64,000 nucleotides of DNA from Streptomyces sp. BK208 (lineage in GTDB: Bacteria; Actinomycetota; Actinomycetes; Streptomycetales; Streptomycetaceae): contig NZ_SOAV01000001.1 in NCBI RefSeq assembly GCF_004364245.1, forward strand, positions 186,001 to 250,000, in the 5' to 3' direction. Shown here in pieces: positions 1 to 8,649 of this stretch (positions are counted from its first letter, which is position 1; every line of letters starts with the position of its first letter). The notes under the pieces are model-generated. The model did not search any database. It was given only the letters and a program-made list of their open reading frames with translations, and was not told where the DNA came from. The translations under genes were made by a program, and so were the position numbers.

Positions 1-624
1 GAGGGTGGAACCGGTCGTCTCGGTGAACGCGGTGCCGGTCCGGTCGGCGGTGTGGTCGCCCGAGCCGGGCGGGGTCAGGTAGTTGGTGCGGAAGGCGCTG
101 TCGTGCCGCCCCGGAGCCACCGTGCCGGAGACGGAGAGCGACACCGCGATGTCGTCCTGGGCTCCGGTGCCGAGCGCGGTCGCATCGCTCCACACCTCGC
201 TACCGGGAGGGACGACGACCCGGCGGCCGCCGTCGAACGTGACGGCACGCGGGCGGCCTTCCGTCGCGGCGTCCTCGCCGTCGCTGTGCGCCACGGTCGC
301 CGCGTCCACGGTGAGCGGTGCCTCGCCGAAGGTGTTCTGAACGCGTATCCGGACCGCGTCACCTCCCTGGCTCAGGTGGGTGATCATGCGCACCGACTGG
401 TCGCGCAGCGGGGTGGGGGCGAGGTTCTGCTGCGAGGCGGCCCAGGACGTGAACCAGGCGTTGCTCCCCGGCCGGCCGCCCGACTCGGCGCCCGCGGGGG
501 CGGCGGCGGTGCTCGCGGAGGCGGCGAGGACGGAGGACGCCAGGGCGAGGGACAGGGCGGCCGCGGCACCTCCGGCCAGCGGGGCCCGGGCGGGGGCGAG
601 TGCTCGGGCGAGGAGTCGGTGCAT
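1..624 (-). CDS. Secreted SGNH/GDSL-type esterase or lipase, N-terminal part only (runs off the left edge)
   Basis: The reading frame is open from an ATG at 624 to the window edge, giving the first 208 residues. The protein begins with an Arg-containing N-region and a long Ala/Leu hydrophobic stretch ending in Ala-rich sequence near residue 42, typical of a Sec signal peptide. Next comes WFTSWAASQQ and a beta-rich stretch (VRIRVQNTFGEAPLTVDAA), the N-terminal jelly-roll-like segment that precedes the GDSL domain in many Streptomyces secreted SGNH hydrolases. The catalytic GDS block would lie outside the window, so enzyme activity is inferred from family resemblance only. It is transcribed divergently from malX. 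Confidence 0.72.
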   Translation of the reverse strand, partial: MHRLLARALAPARAPLAGGAAAALSLALASSVLAASASTAAAPAGAESGGRPGSNAWFTSWAASQQNLAPTPLRDQSVRMITHLSQGGDAVRIRVQNTFGEAPLTVDAATVAHSDGEDAATEGRPRAVTFDGGRRVVVPPGSEVWSDATALGTGAQDDIAVSLSVSGTVAPGRHDSAFRTNYLTPPGSGDHTADRTGTAFTETTGSTL

Positions 625-1034
625 CGGTGCCTGCCTTTCCGACGGGGCTGGGACGGGCGCAGGAGTGGATCCTCCCCGTCGGTCCCCCGCGTCACGCCAC
701 TCGCGTCCCCGGCGCGCCCGCACCACACGCCCGACCCCGCTGCCTCCCGGACCCGTTGCACACCCCGCAACGCGCCGGTGCACTGGTCGTGGACGAGGCC
801 CGGGACAGGCCGTGGACAGCGACCGACCTGCTGTGATGTGATCCCTGCGGCGGAACGACCCTGCCTGGCGCGGTCACCGGGCGAGTCCCGGGCGGCAAGT
901 GAGGCGGGCCGCCCCCTGCGAGGCGGGGCCGCCCCCTCGGCCTGCCTCCGACGCCGGTACTGCCCGCCGGCCCGTCGCGCTGCGCCACGGCGAGCGGACG
1001 GGCCCGTCCCCCCAGGCACGAAAGTTCCGTACAC
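625..1034. other. Intergenic region between the SGNH hydrolase and malX
   Basis: No convincing gene is seen in these 410 bases. They hold a GC-rich imperfect direct repeat (GAGGCGGGCCGCCCCCT at 901-917 and a near copy at 920-937), each copy able to fold on itself. They must also carry the divergent promoters, but I could not pick out clear -35/-10 boxes. No strong Shine-Dalgarno sequence precedes the malX start at 1035. Confidence 0.45.
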
Positions 1035-2687
1035 ATGCAGAAGACCAAGGCCGCACTCTGGGAATTCCTCCAGGGGCTCGGCAAGACGTTCATGCTCCCG
1101 GTGGCCCTGCTCGCGTTCTGCGGCATCATGCTGGGCATCGGCTCCTCCCTGTCCAGCGACGCGGTCACTGACAACGTTGCCTTCCTGAAGGGTGAGGGCT
1201 TCCACCTCGTCTTCACCTGGATGGCCAACACCGGCCTGGTGGCCTTCACCTTCCTGCCCGTCCTGTTCGCGATGGCCATCCCGCTCGGTCTCGCCCGGGA
1301 GGACAAGGGCGTGGCCGCGTTCTCGGGTTTCGTCGGCTTCGTGGCCATGAACCTCGCGGTGAACTTCTATCTCACCGCCAAGGGCGTCGACTTCGAGGAC
1401 GAGAAGGCGATCGAGCACTACGGCATCGCCGACGTGCTGGGCGTGCAGTCCATCGACACGGGGCTGCTCGGCGCCGTGGCCGTCGGCATCGTCGTCAGCC
1501 TGCTGCACCGGCGCTTCCGCACCCAGCGGATGCCCGACGCGCTCGCCTTCTTCGGCGGACTGCGCTTCGTCCCGATCGTCTCGGCCCTGGTCCTGAGCGT
1601 GCTCGGTCTGCTCATCCCGCTTGTGTGGCCGACGTTCAACGGCTGGATCAACGCCGTGGGACGCGGCATCGGGCACACGGGCGTCTTCGGGCCGTTCTTC
1701 TTCGGCATGGGCGAAGTGCTGCTGCGCCCGATCGGCCTGCACCACATCCTCGTCGCCATGTTCCGCTTCACCGACGTCGGCGGTTCGGGAACCGTGTGCG
1801 GCGACCACGTCTCCGGCGCCCTGAACCTGTTCTACGCCCAGCTGGACTGCTCGGCCGCTCCCGGCAGCGCGGTCACCGACGCGACGCACTTCCTCTCCCA
1901 GGGCAAGATGGCGGCCTACCTCGGCGGCCTGCCGGGTGCCGCGCTCGCGATGTACCACTGCGCGAAGCGCCGTATGCGCCCGGAGATCAAGGCCCTGCTC
2001 GTGTCCGGGGTGGTGGCGTGTGTGGTCGGTGGCATCACCGAGCCGCTGGAGTTCCTCTTCCTCTTCGTCGCCCCCTGGCTGTACGTCGTCCACGCGGTCC
2101 TGGTGGGCCTGGGCTTCCTCACGGCGGCCGTGCTCGGCGTCTTCATCGGCAACACGGACGGCAACGTCATCGACTGGCTCGTCTTCGGCGTCCTCCAGGG
2201 CTCGACGACCAAGTGGTACCTGGTGCCGGTGATCGCGGCGGTGTGGTTCGCCGCGTACTACTTCCTGTTCCGCTGGGCCATCACCCGCTTCGACCTGAAG
2301 ACACCCGGGCGGGAGGAACCGCCGACGGACGAGGAGGAGGCCGCCCGGGAGCACGGGGAGGCGGGGCGCGGGGACGGGGACCGCGCCGGCGAGGCCTCCG
2401 GCTCCGGCCCGCTGGCGCAGGCCCCGAGGGAGCTGGTCGCGGGGAAGTACGACGCGGTCGCCGTGCTGGAAGCGATCGGCGGCGCCGGCAACATACGGTC
2501 CCTGGACAACTGCATCACCCGCCTGCGCATGACCGTGGCCGACGCCGAACAGGTCGACGAGGCACGGCTGAAGAAGCTGGGAGCCGTCGGCGTCGTCAAG
2601 CTCGACGGGCACAACGTGCAGGTCGTCATCGGCCCCCAGGTCCAGTCCCTGAAGGACGCCCTCGCCACGATGATCCCGGTGGGCTGA
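1035..2687 (+). CDS. malX: PTS EIICB permease, maltose/glucose type (MalX-like)
   Basis: This 550-residue protein follows enterobacterial MalX closely along its whole length: the GKTFMLPVALL N-terminus, the MGIGSSLSS-like loop, the EIIC membrane domain with GLHHILVA and GGITEPLEFLFLF, and FLSQGKMAAYLGGLPGAALAMYHCA. A charged Glu/Gly-rich linker (about 430-465) leads to a C-terminal EIIB domain with the phosphocysteine motif LDNCITRLR (Cys493). By family it imports and phosphorylates glucose or a related sugar, and needs general EI/HPr and an EIIA supplied elsewhere. The malY gene starts 2 bases after its stop, so the two are co-transcribed. No MalI-type regulator is adjacent. The substrate is inferred. 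Confidence 0.88.
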   Translation: MQKTKAALWEFLQGLGKTFMLPVALLAFCGIMLGIGSSLSSDAVTDNVAFLKGEGFHLVFTWMANTGLVAFTFLPVLFAMAIPLGLAREDKGVAAFSGFVGFVAMNLAVNFYLTAKGVDFEDEKAIEHYGIADVLGVQSIDTGLLGAVAVGIVVSLLHRRFRTQRMPDALAFFGGLRFVPIVSALVLSVLGLLIPLVWPTFNGWINAVGRGIGHTGVFGPFFFGMGEVLLRPIGLHHILVAMFRFTDVGGSGTVCGDHVSGALNLFYAQLDCSAAPGSAVTDATHFLSQGKMAAYLGGLPGAALAMYHCAKRRMRPEIKALLVSGVVACVVGGITEPLEFLFLFVAPWLYVVHAVLVGLGFLTAAVLGVFIGNTDGNVIDWLVFGVLQGSTTKWYLVPVIAAVWFAAYYFLFRWAITRFDLKTPGREEPPTDEEEAAREHGEAGRGDGDRAGEASGSGPLAQAPRELVAGKYDAVAVLEAIGGAGNIRSLDNCITRLRMTVADAEQVDEARLKKLGAVGVVKLDGHNVQVVIGPQVQSLKDALATMIPVG

Positions 2688-2689
2688 CC

Positions 2690-3913
2690 GTGGCGCCGCA
2701 CTCCCCCCGGCCCAGGCCCGCGCCCCTGCCGCCGTCCCCTCCCCCGTCCCCGCTGTACGACTTCGACACGCCGGTGGACCGGCGCGGCACCTGGTGCACG
2801 CAGTGGGACTACGTCCAGGACCGGTTCGGCGTGCCGGATCTGCTGCCGTTCACGATCTCCGACATGGACTTCGAGACCGCCCCCGAGGTGCTGACGGCGC
2901 TGCGCGGCCGTCTGGACCACGGGGTGCTCGGCTACTCGCGCTGGCGCCAGGACGACTTCCTCTCCGCGATCGTGCACTGGTACGCCTCGCGGCACGGTAC
3001 GGAGGTGGACCCCGGTTCGGTGGTCTACGCGCCCTCCGTCGTCTACCAGGTCTCCCGGTTGCTGCGCCTGTGGTCACGGCCGGGCGACGGGGTGGTCGCC
3101 CACACCCCGATGTACGACGCGTTCCCCAAGACCGTGTCGGCGAGCGGGCGGCGGCTGCTGGCGTGTCCCCTGGACGACTGGGCGGAGCTGGAGCGGCTGC
3201 TGGCGCTGCCCGACACGGCCGTGCTGCTGCTGTGTTCGCCGCACAATCCGACGGGGCGGGTGTGGCCGGCCGCTGACCTGGACCGGATGGCCCGGCTGTG
3301 CGCACGGCACGGCGTCGCGGTGATCAGCGACGAGATCCACTCCGACCTGGCGTACGCCCCGCATGTGCACCGTCCCTGGGTCCGGCACGCCGAGGACGGC
3401 CGCTGGGCCGTGGTGACGTCGGCGTCCAAGTCCTTCAACATCCCTGCGCTGACCGGCAGTTACGGCATCATCGGCGACCCTGTCTCGCGCGACGCCTATC
3501 TGCGGGAGCTCAAGGAGGCGGACGGGCTCTCCTCCCCCGCGGTGCTGTCGCTGGTCGGGCACATCGCGGCGTACCGCGAAGGCGCACCCTGGCTGGACGC
3601 GCTGCGGACGTATCTCGCGGGGAACCTGGCGATGGTCGCCGACCGTCTCCGCGAGGCTCTCCCGCGGCTCGGCTGGCAGCCACCGGACGCCGGCTACCTG
3701 GCGTGGATCGACGTGCGGCCCCTGGGCGTCGACGACGAGGAGCTGCAGCGCGAGCTGGTGGAGGTGGAGCGGGTGGCGGTCATGCCCGGCGCGGCCTACG
3801 GCTCCCCGGGACGGGTGCGGCTCAACGTCGGCTGCCCCCGCTCGAAGGCCGAGGCGGGCGTCGAGGCCCTGGTGCGGGCGCTGCGTCGGCTCACCCGTGC
3901 CGAGCGGCCGTGA
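2690..3913 (+). CDS. malY: MalY/PatB-type PLP-dependent C-S beta-lyase (aminotransferase fold)
   Basis: The GTG at 2690 gives 407 residues, with a short Pro-rich N-terminal extension before YDFDTPVDRRGTWCTQWD. Hallmarks of MalY are present: FTISDMDF, PHNPTGRVW, SDEIHSDL, the PLP lysine in SASKSFNIPALTGSYGII (Lys247) and RLNVGCPRSK. The family is a fold-type I PLP enzyme that cleaves cystathionine and related C-S bonds; in E. coli MalY also represses the mal regulon by binding MalT. Whether that moonlighting role exists here is unknown, since no MalT is seen. The order and spacing with malX match the E. coli malXY operon. Confidence 0.88.
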   Translation: MAPHSPRPRPAPLPPSPPPSPLYDFDTPVDRRGTWCTQWDYVQDRFGVPDLLPFTISDMDFETAPEVLTALRGRLDHGVLGYSRWRQDDFLSAIVHWYASRHGTEVDPGSVVYAPSVVYQVSRLLRLWSRPGDGVVAHTPMYDAFPKTVSASGRRLLACPLDDWAELERLLALPDTAVLLLCSPHNPTGRVWPAADLDRMARLCARHGVAVISDEIHSDLAYAPHVHRPWVRHAEDGRWAVVTSASKSFNIPALTGSYGIIGDPVSRDAYLRELKEADGLSSPAVLSLVGHIAAYREGAPWLDALRTYLAGNLAMVADRLREALPRLGWQPPDAGYLAWIDVRPLGVDDEELQRELVEVERVAVMPGAAYGSPGRVRLNVGCPRSKAEAGVEALVRALRRLTRAERP

Positions 3914-3955
3914 GCAGCGCCGCTCGGAGCCGGACCGGGTGCCCGTAGTCACTCA

Positions 3956-4005
3956 CCCCGTGCGGGGCCGCCCCGTTCGAGGGCGCCCCGTGCGGGGCCG
4001 CCCCG
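3956..4005. repeat. Two 20-bp direct repeats, each able to form a hairpin
   Basis: The 20-base unit beginning CCCCGTGCGGGGCCG occurs at 3956-3975 and again, identical, at 3986-4005. Each copy contains the self-complementary CCCCG-TG-CGGGG. They lie 42 bases past the malY stop and may act as its transcription terminator, though no T-tract follows. The rest of the 3914-4137 gap shows no gene. Confidence 0.6.
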
Positions 4006-4137
4006 CGTGGCCGTGAACCTGGTGCCCGCGCGCCGTCGCGGGCCCCGCGGGTCGGGGCCGTGGCCTCTCGCGTTGCGGGGGCCCCGGCCGCGGCGGAGAC
4101 TGACCGGGAGTGGCGGCGGCCGGAGAGGGCCTGGGCG

Positions 4138-4929
4138 ATGGGTGACTACGCGGACCTTCGTGGGGTCAGCACCTGGTACGAGACCGAGGGCACCGGCGAA
4201 CCGCTGGTCCTGCTGCACGGCGGCCTGTGCGCCAACGACACGTGGGGGGCGCAGCGTCCCGATCTCGCCGCCGCGTTCCGCGTCTTCCTCCCCGAACGGC
4301 GCGCGCACGGTCACACCCCGGACGTGCCGGGCCCGCTCACCTACCGGGACATGGCCGAGGACACCGTGGCCTTCCTGGAGACCGTGGTGGGCGGCCCGGC
4401 GCACCTGGTGGGCTGGAGCGACGGAGGCGTCGTCGCCCTCCTCGTCGCCCTCGCCCGGCCCGACCTGGTGCGCAGGCTCGTGGTGATCGGCGCCACCTTC
4501 CGGCCGGGGCCCGAATGCTTCGCCGAGCCCGGGATGCTCGACGCGATGACACCCGAGGGACCGGACCTGGCGTTCTTCCGCGAGATGTACGAGGCCGTCT
4601 CGCCGGACGGCCCGGACCACTGGCCGGTGGCGGCGGCGAAGGTGCTCGACATGTGGCGCACCCAGCCGACGCTCACCACGGACGAACTGGCCCGTATTCC
4701 GGCACCCGCCCTCGTCCTGGCCGGTGACGACGACCTGATGACACTGGAGCACACCTGCGCGCTCTACCGCGCCGTTCCCGGAGCCCAGCTCTGCGTCGTC
4801 CCCGGAGCCTCCCATCTGGTGCCGCTGGAGAAGGCGGCCTTGGTCAACGGCCTGATCAAGGACCATCTCACCCAGGGCGAGGTCGAGACGATGCTGCCGG
4901 TCAGGCGGGCACCCGCGCGCGGCGAGTGA
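4138..4929 (+). CDS. Alpha/beta-fold hydrolase
   Basis: The ATG at 4138 is preceded by a GGAGAGGG ribosome site and gives 263 residues; an in-frame upstream ATG at 4060 lacks such a site. Fold motifs are clear: the oxyanion loop LLHGG (near 26-29), the nucleophile elbow GWSDGG with Ser94, a late acid in AGDDDLMTLEHT and the histidine in GASHLVPLE. This is the usual cytosolic alpha/beta hydrolase size. The substrate cannot be told from sequence. It stands alone between malXY and the convergent DUF2891 gene, whose stop is only 8 bases away. Confidence 0.82.
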   Translation: MGDYADLRGVSTWYETEGTGEPLVLLHGGLCANDTWGAQRPDLAAAFRVFLPERRAHGHTPDVPGPLTYRDMAEDTVAFLETVVGGPAHLVGWSDGGVVALLVALARPDLVRRLVVIGATFRPGPECFAEPGMLDAMTPEGPDLAFFREMYEAVSPDGPDHWPVAAAKVLDMWRTQPTLTTDELARIPAPALVLAGDDDLMTLEHTCALYRAVPGAQLCVVPGASHLVPLEKAALVNGLIKDHLTQGEVETMLPVRRAPARGE

Positions 4930-4936
4930 CGCGACG

Positions 4937-5971
4937 TCAGCGGCGCGGGGCCACCGGAGTCGCCGGGGTCACCGGGTCGAGGGCCAGTGCGGCGAACGTC
5001 GCCAGCCAGTGGTCGGTGGTGAAGTCGCCGCGCTCCACCGCCGGCAGGCCCGCCGCGAGGTGGGCGTCGGCCGCCGCGTCCAGGCGGGCGCGGACAGCTC
5101 CGTCGGGCAGGGCGTCGGCGAGGGAGCGCAGCGCGGCGGCCCTGCTGAGGGTCAGCCCGAGCAGATGGCCGATCTGCGGGTCGGCGTGGTCGGAGACCAC
5201 CGGCACCTCCAGCAGGGCGCAGGGCGCACCCGCCCGGAGTCCGGGCAGGAAGCGGTCGAGCCACGCCGCGAGCCGCTCCGGCCCGAGGACCCTGCGCATC
5301 GCGTCGGCCTCGGTGAGCGCCGGGGACAGGAAGTCCTGCCCCGAGGGTTCCCAGTGCGCGGGGGCGTCGTGGTCGTCGGCGAACCAGCTCAGCAGGCGTT
5401 CCCGCACGGCCCGGCCGGTCCCGGCGGACAGCTCGCCCGAGTCGAGTGCGAGGCCCAGTGCGAAGGCGCTGTTGGGGTGGTTGCCGTGGCGTACGGGATA
5501 GGTGGCCTTGGGCAGCCAGTGGGCCAGCAGGTCGTCGACGGCGTCGACGGCCGGTTTCAGCGCTCCGGTCCAGCGGTCGCCCTCCGCTCCCCCGTGCGCC
5601 CGGCACTCGGCGGCGAGCGCGAGCAGCCATGCCCAGCCGTAGGGACGCTCGAAGGACGGGTGGTCGCACAGGTAGGCGGCCTCGGTGGCGAGGTGCTCCG
5701 GGGTGAGGTGCCGGTCGAGTGCGGCGACGGCCGCCGCCGTGTCCGGCAGCGCCGGGGTGCCTCCGTGCCGGCGGAGCAGGCGGACGAGCAGCCAGTGCAT
5801 GTGCACCGAGGAGTGCCAGTCGTAGGCGCCGTAGAAGGCGGGGTGCAGCGAGCGGGGTTCGTGGTGCTCGTCGGCGGACGTGATCAGGTGGGCGGGGAAG
5901 TTGGGGTACGCGCGGGTGATGTTCGCCAGCGCGAGCTGGGCGAAGGGGGCCGCGTGGGCGCTGAGCGGCAT
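4937..5971 (-). CDS. DUF2891 family protein
   Basis: The 344-residue protein starts at an ATG whose first base overlaps the pcp stop (TGATG), so the two are translationally coupled. Conserved-looking stretches include HPAFYGAYDWHSSVHMHW, CDHPSFERPYGWAW and NHPNSAFALGLAL, rich in His, Trp and aromatic residues. It has no signal peptide or membrane segment. I recognise it as the DUF2891 family, whose function is not established; the helical make-up resembles alpha/alpha toroid enzymes. It is last in the operon DUF969-DUF979-pcp-DUF2891, so a part in pyroglutamyl-peptide or 5-oxoproline metabolism is likely, but this is inference. Confidence 0.75.
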   Translation of the reverse strand: MPLSAHAAPFAQLALANITRAYPNFPAHLITSADEHHEPRSLHPAFYGAYDWHSSVHMHWLLVRLLRRHGGTPALPDTAAAVAALDRHLTPEHLATEAAYLCDHPSFERPYGWAWLLALAAECRAHGGAEGDRWTGALKPAVDAVDDLLAHWLPKATYPVRHGNHPNSAFALGLALDSGELSAGTGRAVRERLLSWFADDHDAPAHWEPSGQDFLSPALTEADAMRRVLGPERLAAWLDRFLPGLRAGAPCALLEVPVVSDHADPQIGHLLGLTLSRAAALRSLADALPDGAVRARLDAAADAHLAAGLPAVERGDFTTDHWLATFAALALDPVTPATPVAPRR

Positions 5972-6621
5972 CAGTGGGTGGCTCCTTCGGTGACCTTCAG
6001 GTCCTGTTCGGCGGGGATGCGTGCGGCGGTGGCCAGCAGGGCGCGCAGGCCGTGGGCGACGGTGGCGGGCGGCAGGACGGGCGCGGTGCCGTCGGGCACC
6101 TGCTCCGGCGCCCAGGGCACGTGCGCGAACCCGCCGCGCAGGTGGGGGAACTCGGTGGCGACGAGATGGCCGAGGCCGTACGCCACGTGGTTGCAGACGA
6201 AGGTGCCGGCCGTGTTGGAGACGGCGGCCGGGACCCCGGCCTCGCGCATCGCGGCGACGCACGCCTTGACGGGGAGGGTGGAGAAGTAGGCGGCGGGGCC
6301 GCCCGGGATCACCGGTTCGTCGATCGGCTGCCGGCCCGCGTTGTCGGGGATGCGGGCGTCGTCGACGTTGACGGCGACGCGTTCGACGGTGACGCCGGGG
6401 CGGCCGCCCGCCTGGCCCAGGCAGAGGACCAGGTCGGGGGCCTCGGCGCAGACGGCGTCACGCAGCACGGTGAGGGACTCGCCGAAGACGCAGGGCAGTT
6501 CGGCGGCGGTGACGGTGAGCCCGGCGGGCGGTTCGGCCGCCACCAGGGACGCCGCCTGCCAGGACGGGTTCACGCGCTCGCCGCCGAAAGGGGCGAAGCC
6601 GGTGACGAGGACACGGGTCAT
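5971..6621 (-). CDS. pcp: Pyrrolidone-carboxylate peptidase (pyroglutamyl peptidase I)
   Basis: This 216-residue protein matches the C15 cysteine peptidase family in length and motifs: VTGFAPFGGERVNPSW at the N-terminus, GQAGGRPGVTVERVAVN with the catalytic Glu, SNTAGTFVCNHVAYGL with nucleophile Cys143, and FAHVPW with the active-site His. The enzyme removes N-terminal pyroglutamate from peptides in the cytosol, releasing 5-oxoproline. Its place between a putative 5-oxoproline transporter and, across a divergent promoter region, the 5-oxoprolinase genes makes a coherent salvage pathway. The stop codon overlaps the DUF2891 start by one base. Confidence 0.93.
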   Translation of the reverse strand: MTRVLVTGFAPFGGERVNPSWQAASLVAAEPPAGLTVTAAELPCVFGESLTVLRDAVCAEAPDLVLCLGQAGGRPGVTVERVAVNVDDARIPDNAGRQPIDEPVIPGGPAAYFSTLPVKACVAAMREAGVPAAVSNTAGTFVCNHVAYGLGHLVATEFPHLRGGFAHVPWAPEQVPDGTAPVLPPATVAHGLRALLATAARIPAEQDLKVTEGATH

Positions 6622-6684
6622 GAGCGGTTCCTTGCCTTGCAGGGCTGGTCGCACGGGCGCCGGTGCGGCGGGCGTACGGCCGCC

Positions 6685-6732
6685 GGGGCGGTCTGGCGTA
6701 CAAGCGCCAGGACGGTCTGGCGCACAGGCGCC
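6685..6732. repeat. 24-bp tandem repeat, two copies plus a partial
   Basis: Units at 6685-6708 and 6709-6732 share 20 of 24 positions (core CGGTCTGGCG), with a degraded third copy (GGGGCGGG) starting at 6733 and related sequence just before. They sit in the 149-base gap between the DUF979 stop and the pcp start. The 24-base period equals eight codons, but no gene is convincing there. The copies may form stem-loops in the polycistronic mRNA. Confidence 0.55.
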
Positions 6733-6770
6733 GGGGCGGGGCGTGGCCGGCGCCCGTAGGGCGGGGCGGG

Positions 6771-7745
6771 TCAGAAGGCGAAGAGCGCCATGATGACCGT
6801 GCAGCAGCCGAGCAGCGCGATGCCGGTCGGCAGCTGAGCCTTGATCGGCCCGTACTGGTCCTTCAGTTCGAGCAGCGTGGCCGGCACGATGTTGAAGTTG
6901 GCCGCCATCGGCGTGCACAGGGTGCCGGCGAAACCGGCCAGCATGCCGATCGCGAGGACGCCGGGCTCGTTGCCGTGCATCTGCTGGATGAGCACGGGCC
7001 AGCCGATCGCCGCCGTCATCACGGGGAAGGCGGCGAAGGCGTTGCCCATGATGACGGTGAACAGGAACATGCCCACGCAGTACGCGACGACGGCGAGGTA
7101 CTTCGAGTCGTCGGGGAGGACCTTGTTCATGATGTCGCCGACCTGGTCGCCGACGCCGGCGGCGGCGAAGATCGAGCCGAGCACCGCCAGGAGCTGCGGC
7201 AGCAGCAGGGCGGAGCCCATCGCCTCCAGCATGGAGCGGCCGGAGTGGATCGGGACGGAGAGCTTCTTCTCGCCGGTGACGAGCATGCCGACGACGAGGG
7301 CGACGACGCAGCCGAGGCCGAGCCCGAGGAGGGTGGCTTTGCCCGACTCGAAGAGTCCGGACTCGTCGAGCACGGAGGCGCAGACGATGGCGACGAGCGG
7401 GATGGTCAGGGCGGGGATGAAGATCTTGTTGCCGAGCCGGGCGGCGGCGGCCTCGCGCTGCTCACCGGTGGTGGTGACCGGGACGCCCTTGCCGAGGAAG
7501 TTGAAGCCGGCGAGCACGATCAGGGCGAGGACGGCGACACCGAGGGGTTCGGCGGGCAGGGTCCAGTCACCGTTGCCGGCGGTGGCGTTGGCGACGCCGG
7601 TGCCGTAGGGGAAGGTGAGTCCGAGCAGGCCCCAGAACGCGGCGGACGTCCACCGCTTGGGGTTGCTGCGGTCGGTGGCCATCTGCACGGCCATGACGAC
7701 GAAGACGAGGCCTATCAGCCAGTAGAGCCATTCGACCTTGATCAC
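6771..7745 (-). CDS. DUF979 membrane protein, putative 5-oxoproline transporter subunit
   Basis: The GTG at 7745 overlaps the DUF969 stop by four bases (GTGA) and gives 324 residues starting MIKVEWLYWLIGLVFV. Roughly nine hydrophobic segments span most of the chain, and the family signatures NIVPATLLELKDQYGPIKAQ and AANFN are present. DUF979 always travels with DUF969; the pair is annotated in databases as a two-subunit 5-oxoproline transporter, largely from gene context like that seen here. Downstream genes pcp and DUF2891 follow in the same direction after a repeat-containing gap. Confidence 0.85.
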   Translation of the reverse strand: MIKVEWLYWLIGLVFVVMAVQMATDRSNPKRWTSAAFWGLLGLTFPYGTGVANATAGNGDWTLPAEPLGVAVLALIVLAGFNFLGKGVPVTTTGEQREAAAARLGNKIFIPALTIPLVAIVCASVLDESGLFESGKATLLGLGLGCVVALVVGMLVTGEKKLSVPIHSGRSMLEAMGSALLLPQLLAVLGSIFAAAGVGDQVGDIMNKVLPDDSKYLAVVAYCVGMFLFTVIMGNAFAAFPVMTAAIGWPVLIQQMHGNEPGVLAIGMLAGFAGTLCTPMAANFNIVPATLLELKDQYGPIKAQLPTGIALLGCCTVIMALFAF

Positions 7746-8461
7746 TTGTCGGCCCCCTCGGGAAGCGGCAGGTCGTGCTCGGCGGCGGCCTGGGCCATCT
7801 CGCGTTCGAGCTGCCTGTCCATGAGCAGCAGTCGGGCACCGTGGATGAGGAAGGCGCAGACGGCGAGCGGGATCGCCCACAGGGCGAGCTGGGTCGGCTC
7901 GATGTCCTGGTGGTACGTGGAGTTCACGAAGCCGGTGATCAGCAGGATGGAGCCGATGGCGATGAAGCAGTCCTCGCCGAAGAAGACGCCCACGGTGTCG
8001 GCCGACGCCGAGTAGGAGCGCACCTTCTCGCGCAGCCTGTCGGGGAGCCGCGCGCCGGTGGAGCGCTCGGCGGCCGCCTCGGCCATGGGCGCCACCAGGG
8101 GCCGCACGGTCTGCGCCGGACCGCCGATGCTGTTCAGGCCGAAGGCCGCGGTGATCTGCCGGACCAGCAGGTAGACGGTGAGGAACCGGCCGGCGCTGAG
8201 CTTGCCCAGGCGGCCGATCAGATTGCGGGCCTGCTCGCGCAGGCCGTAGCGCTCGAGCAGCCCGATCACCGGGAGCACGATGGCGTAGACGGTGACCGAG
8301 CGGCTGTCGGCGAAGGACCGGCCGAAGGCCGCGAGGACCTCCAGCGGGTCCATCTTGCCGAGCAGTCCGGTGACGATACCGGCGACGCCCACCACGAGGA
8401 CGGGGTTGCGGCGCGTGACGAATCCGAGGATCACCACGACCACACCGAGGAGAACGATCAT
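7742..8461 (-). CDS. DUF969 membrane protein, putative 5-oxoproline transporter subunit
   Basis: The ATG at 8461 is preceded by AGAAGG at good spacing and gives 239 residues beginning MIVLLGVVVVILGF; longer in-frame starts at 8482 and 8497 would put charged residues before the first membrane helix and lack this site. About six hydrophobic segments are visible, with family-typical RQITAAFGLNSIGGPAQTVRPLVAPMAEAAA and FFGEDCFIAIGSILLI. It is the first gene of the leftward operon, reading away from pxpA. The promoter region between them contains two identical palindromes that probably control both operons. Confidence 0.85.
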   Translation of the reverse strand: MIVLLGVVVVILGFVTRRNPVLVVGVAGIVTGLLGKMDPLEVLAAFGRSFADSRSVTVYAIVLPVIGLLERYGLREQARNLIGRLGKLSAGRFLTVYLLVRQITAAFGLNSIGGPAQTVRPLVAPMAEAAAERSTGARLPDRLREKVRSYSASADTVGVFFGEDCFIAIGSILLITGFVNSTYHQDIEPTQLALWAIPLAVCAFLIHGARLLLMDRQLEREMAQAAAEHDLPLPEGADK

Positions 8462-8576
8462 TCGGTGGCCTTCTTCAGGCATGAGGGGGCAGGGCACGGA
8501 TCCGGAGCTTCGGAACGTGACTCATCGGTCCCGGGGACCATAGCTCCTGATACGTGGCAGATGCACGGACACTAGC

Positions 8577-8591
8577 GATCGTTCAACGATC
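8577..8591. promoter_or_regulatory. Palindromic operator copy 1 (ATCGTT-N-AACGAT)
   Basis: GATCGTTCAACGATC is a perfect inverted repeat around one central base. It lies in the 218-base divergent region between DUF969 and pxpA and recurs unchanged at 8650. The form resembles GntR/FadR-subfamily operators. No regulator gene for it lies in the window. Confidence 0.7.
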
Positions 8592-8649
8592 TAACAAGAG
8601 GTGAATCCTCATCTTCTCCGGGAGCGGTAGAGCCGGTTTGCTCTTGTCG

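Noticed and set aside
384..2612. 742-codon minus-strand frame over malX
   Set aside because: It is rich in His/Glu/Arg with no fold, and lies opposite a protein with strong similarity to MalX. It is a shadow.
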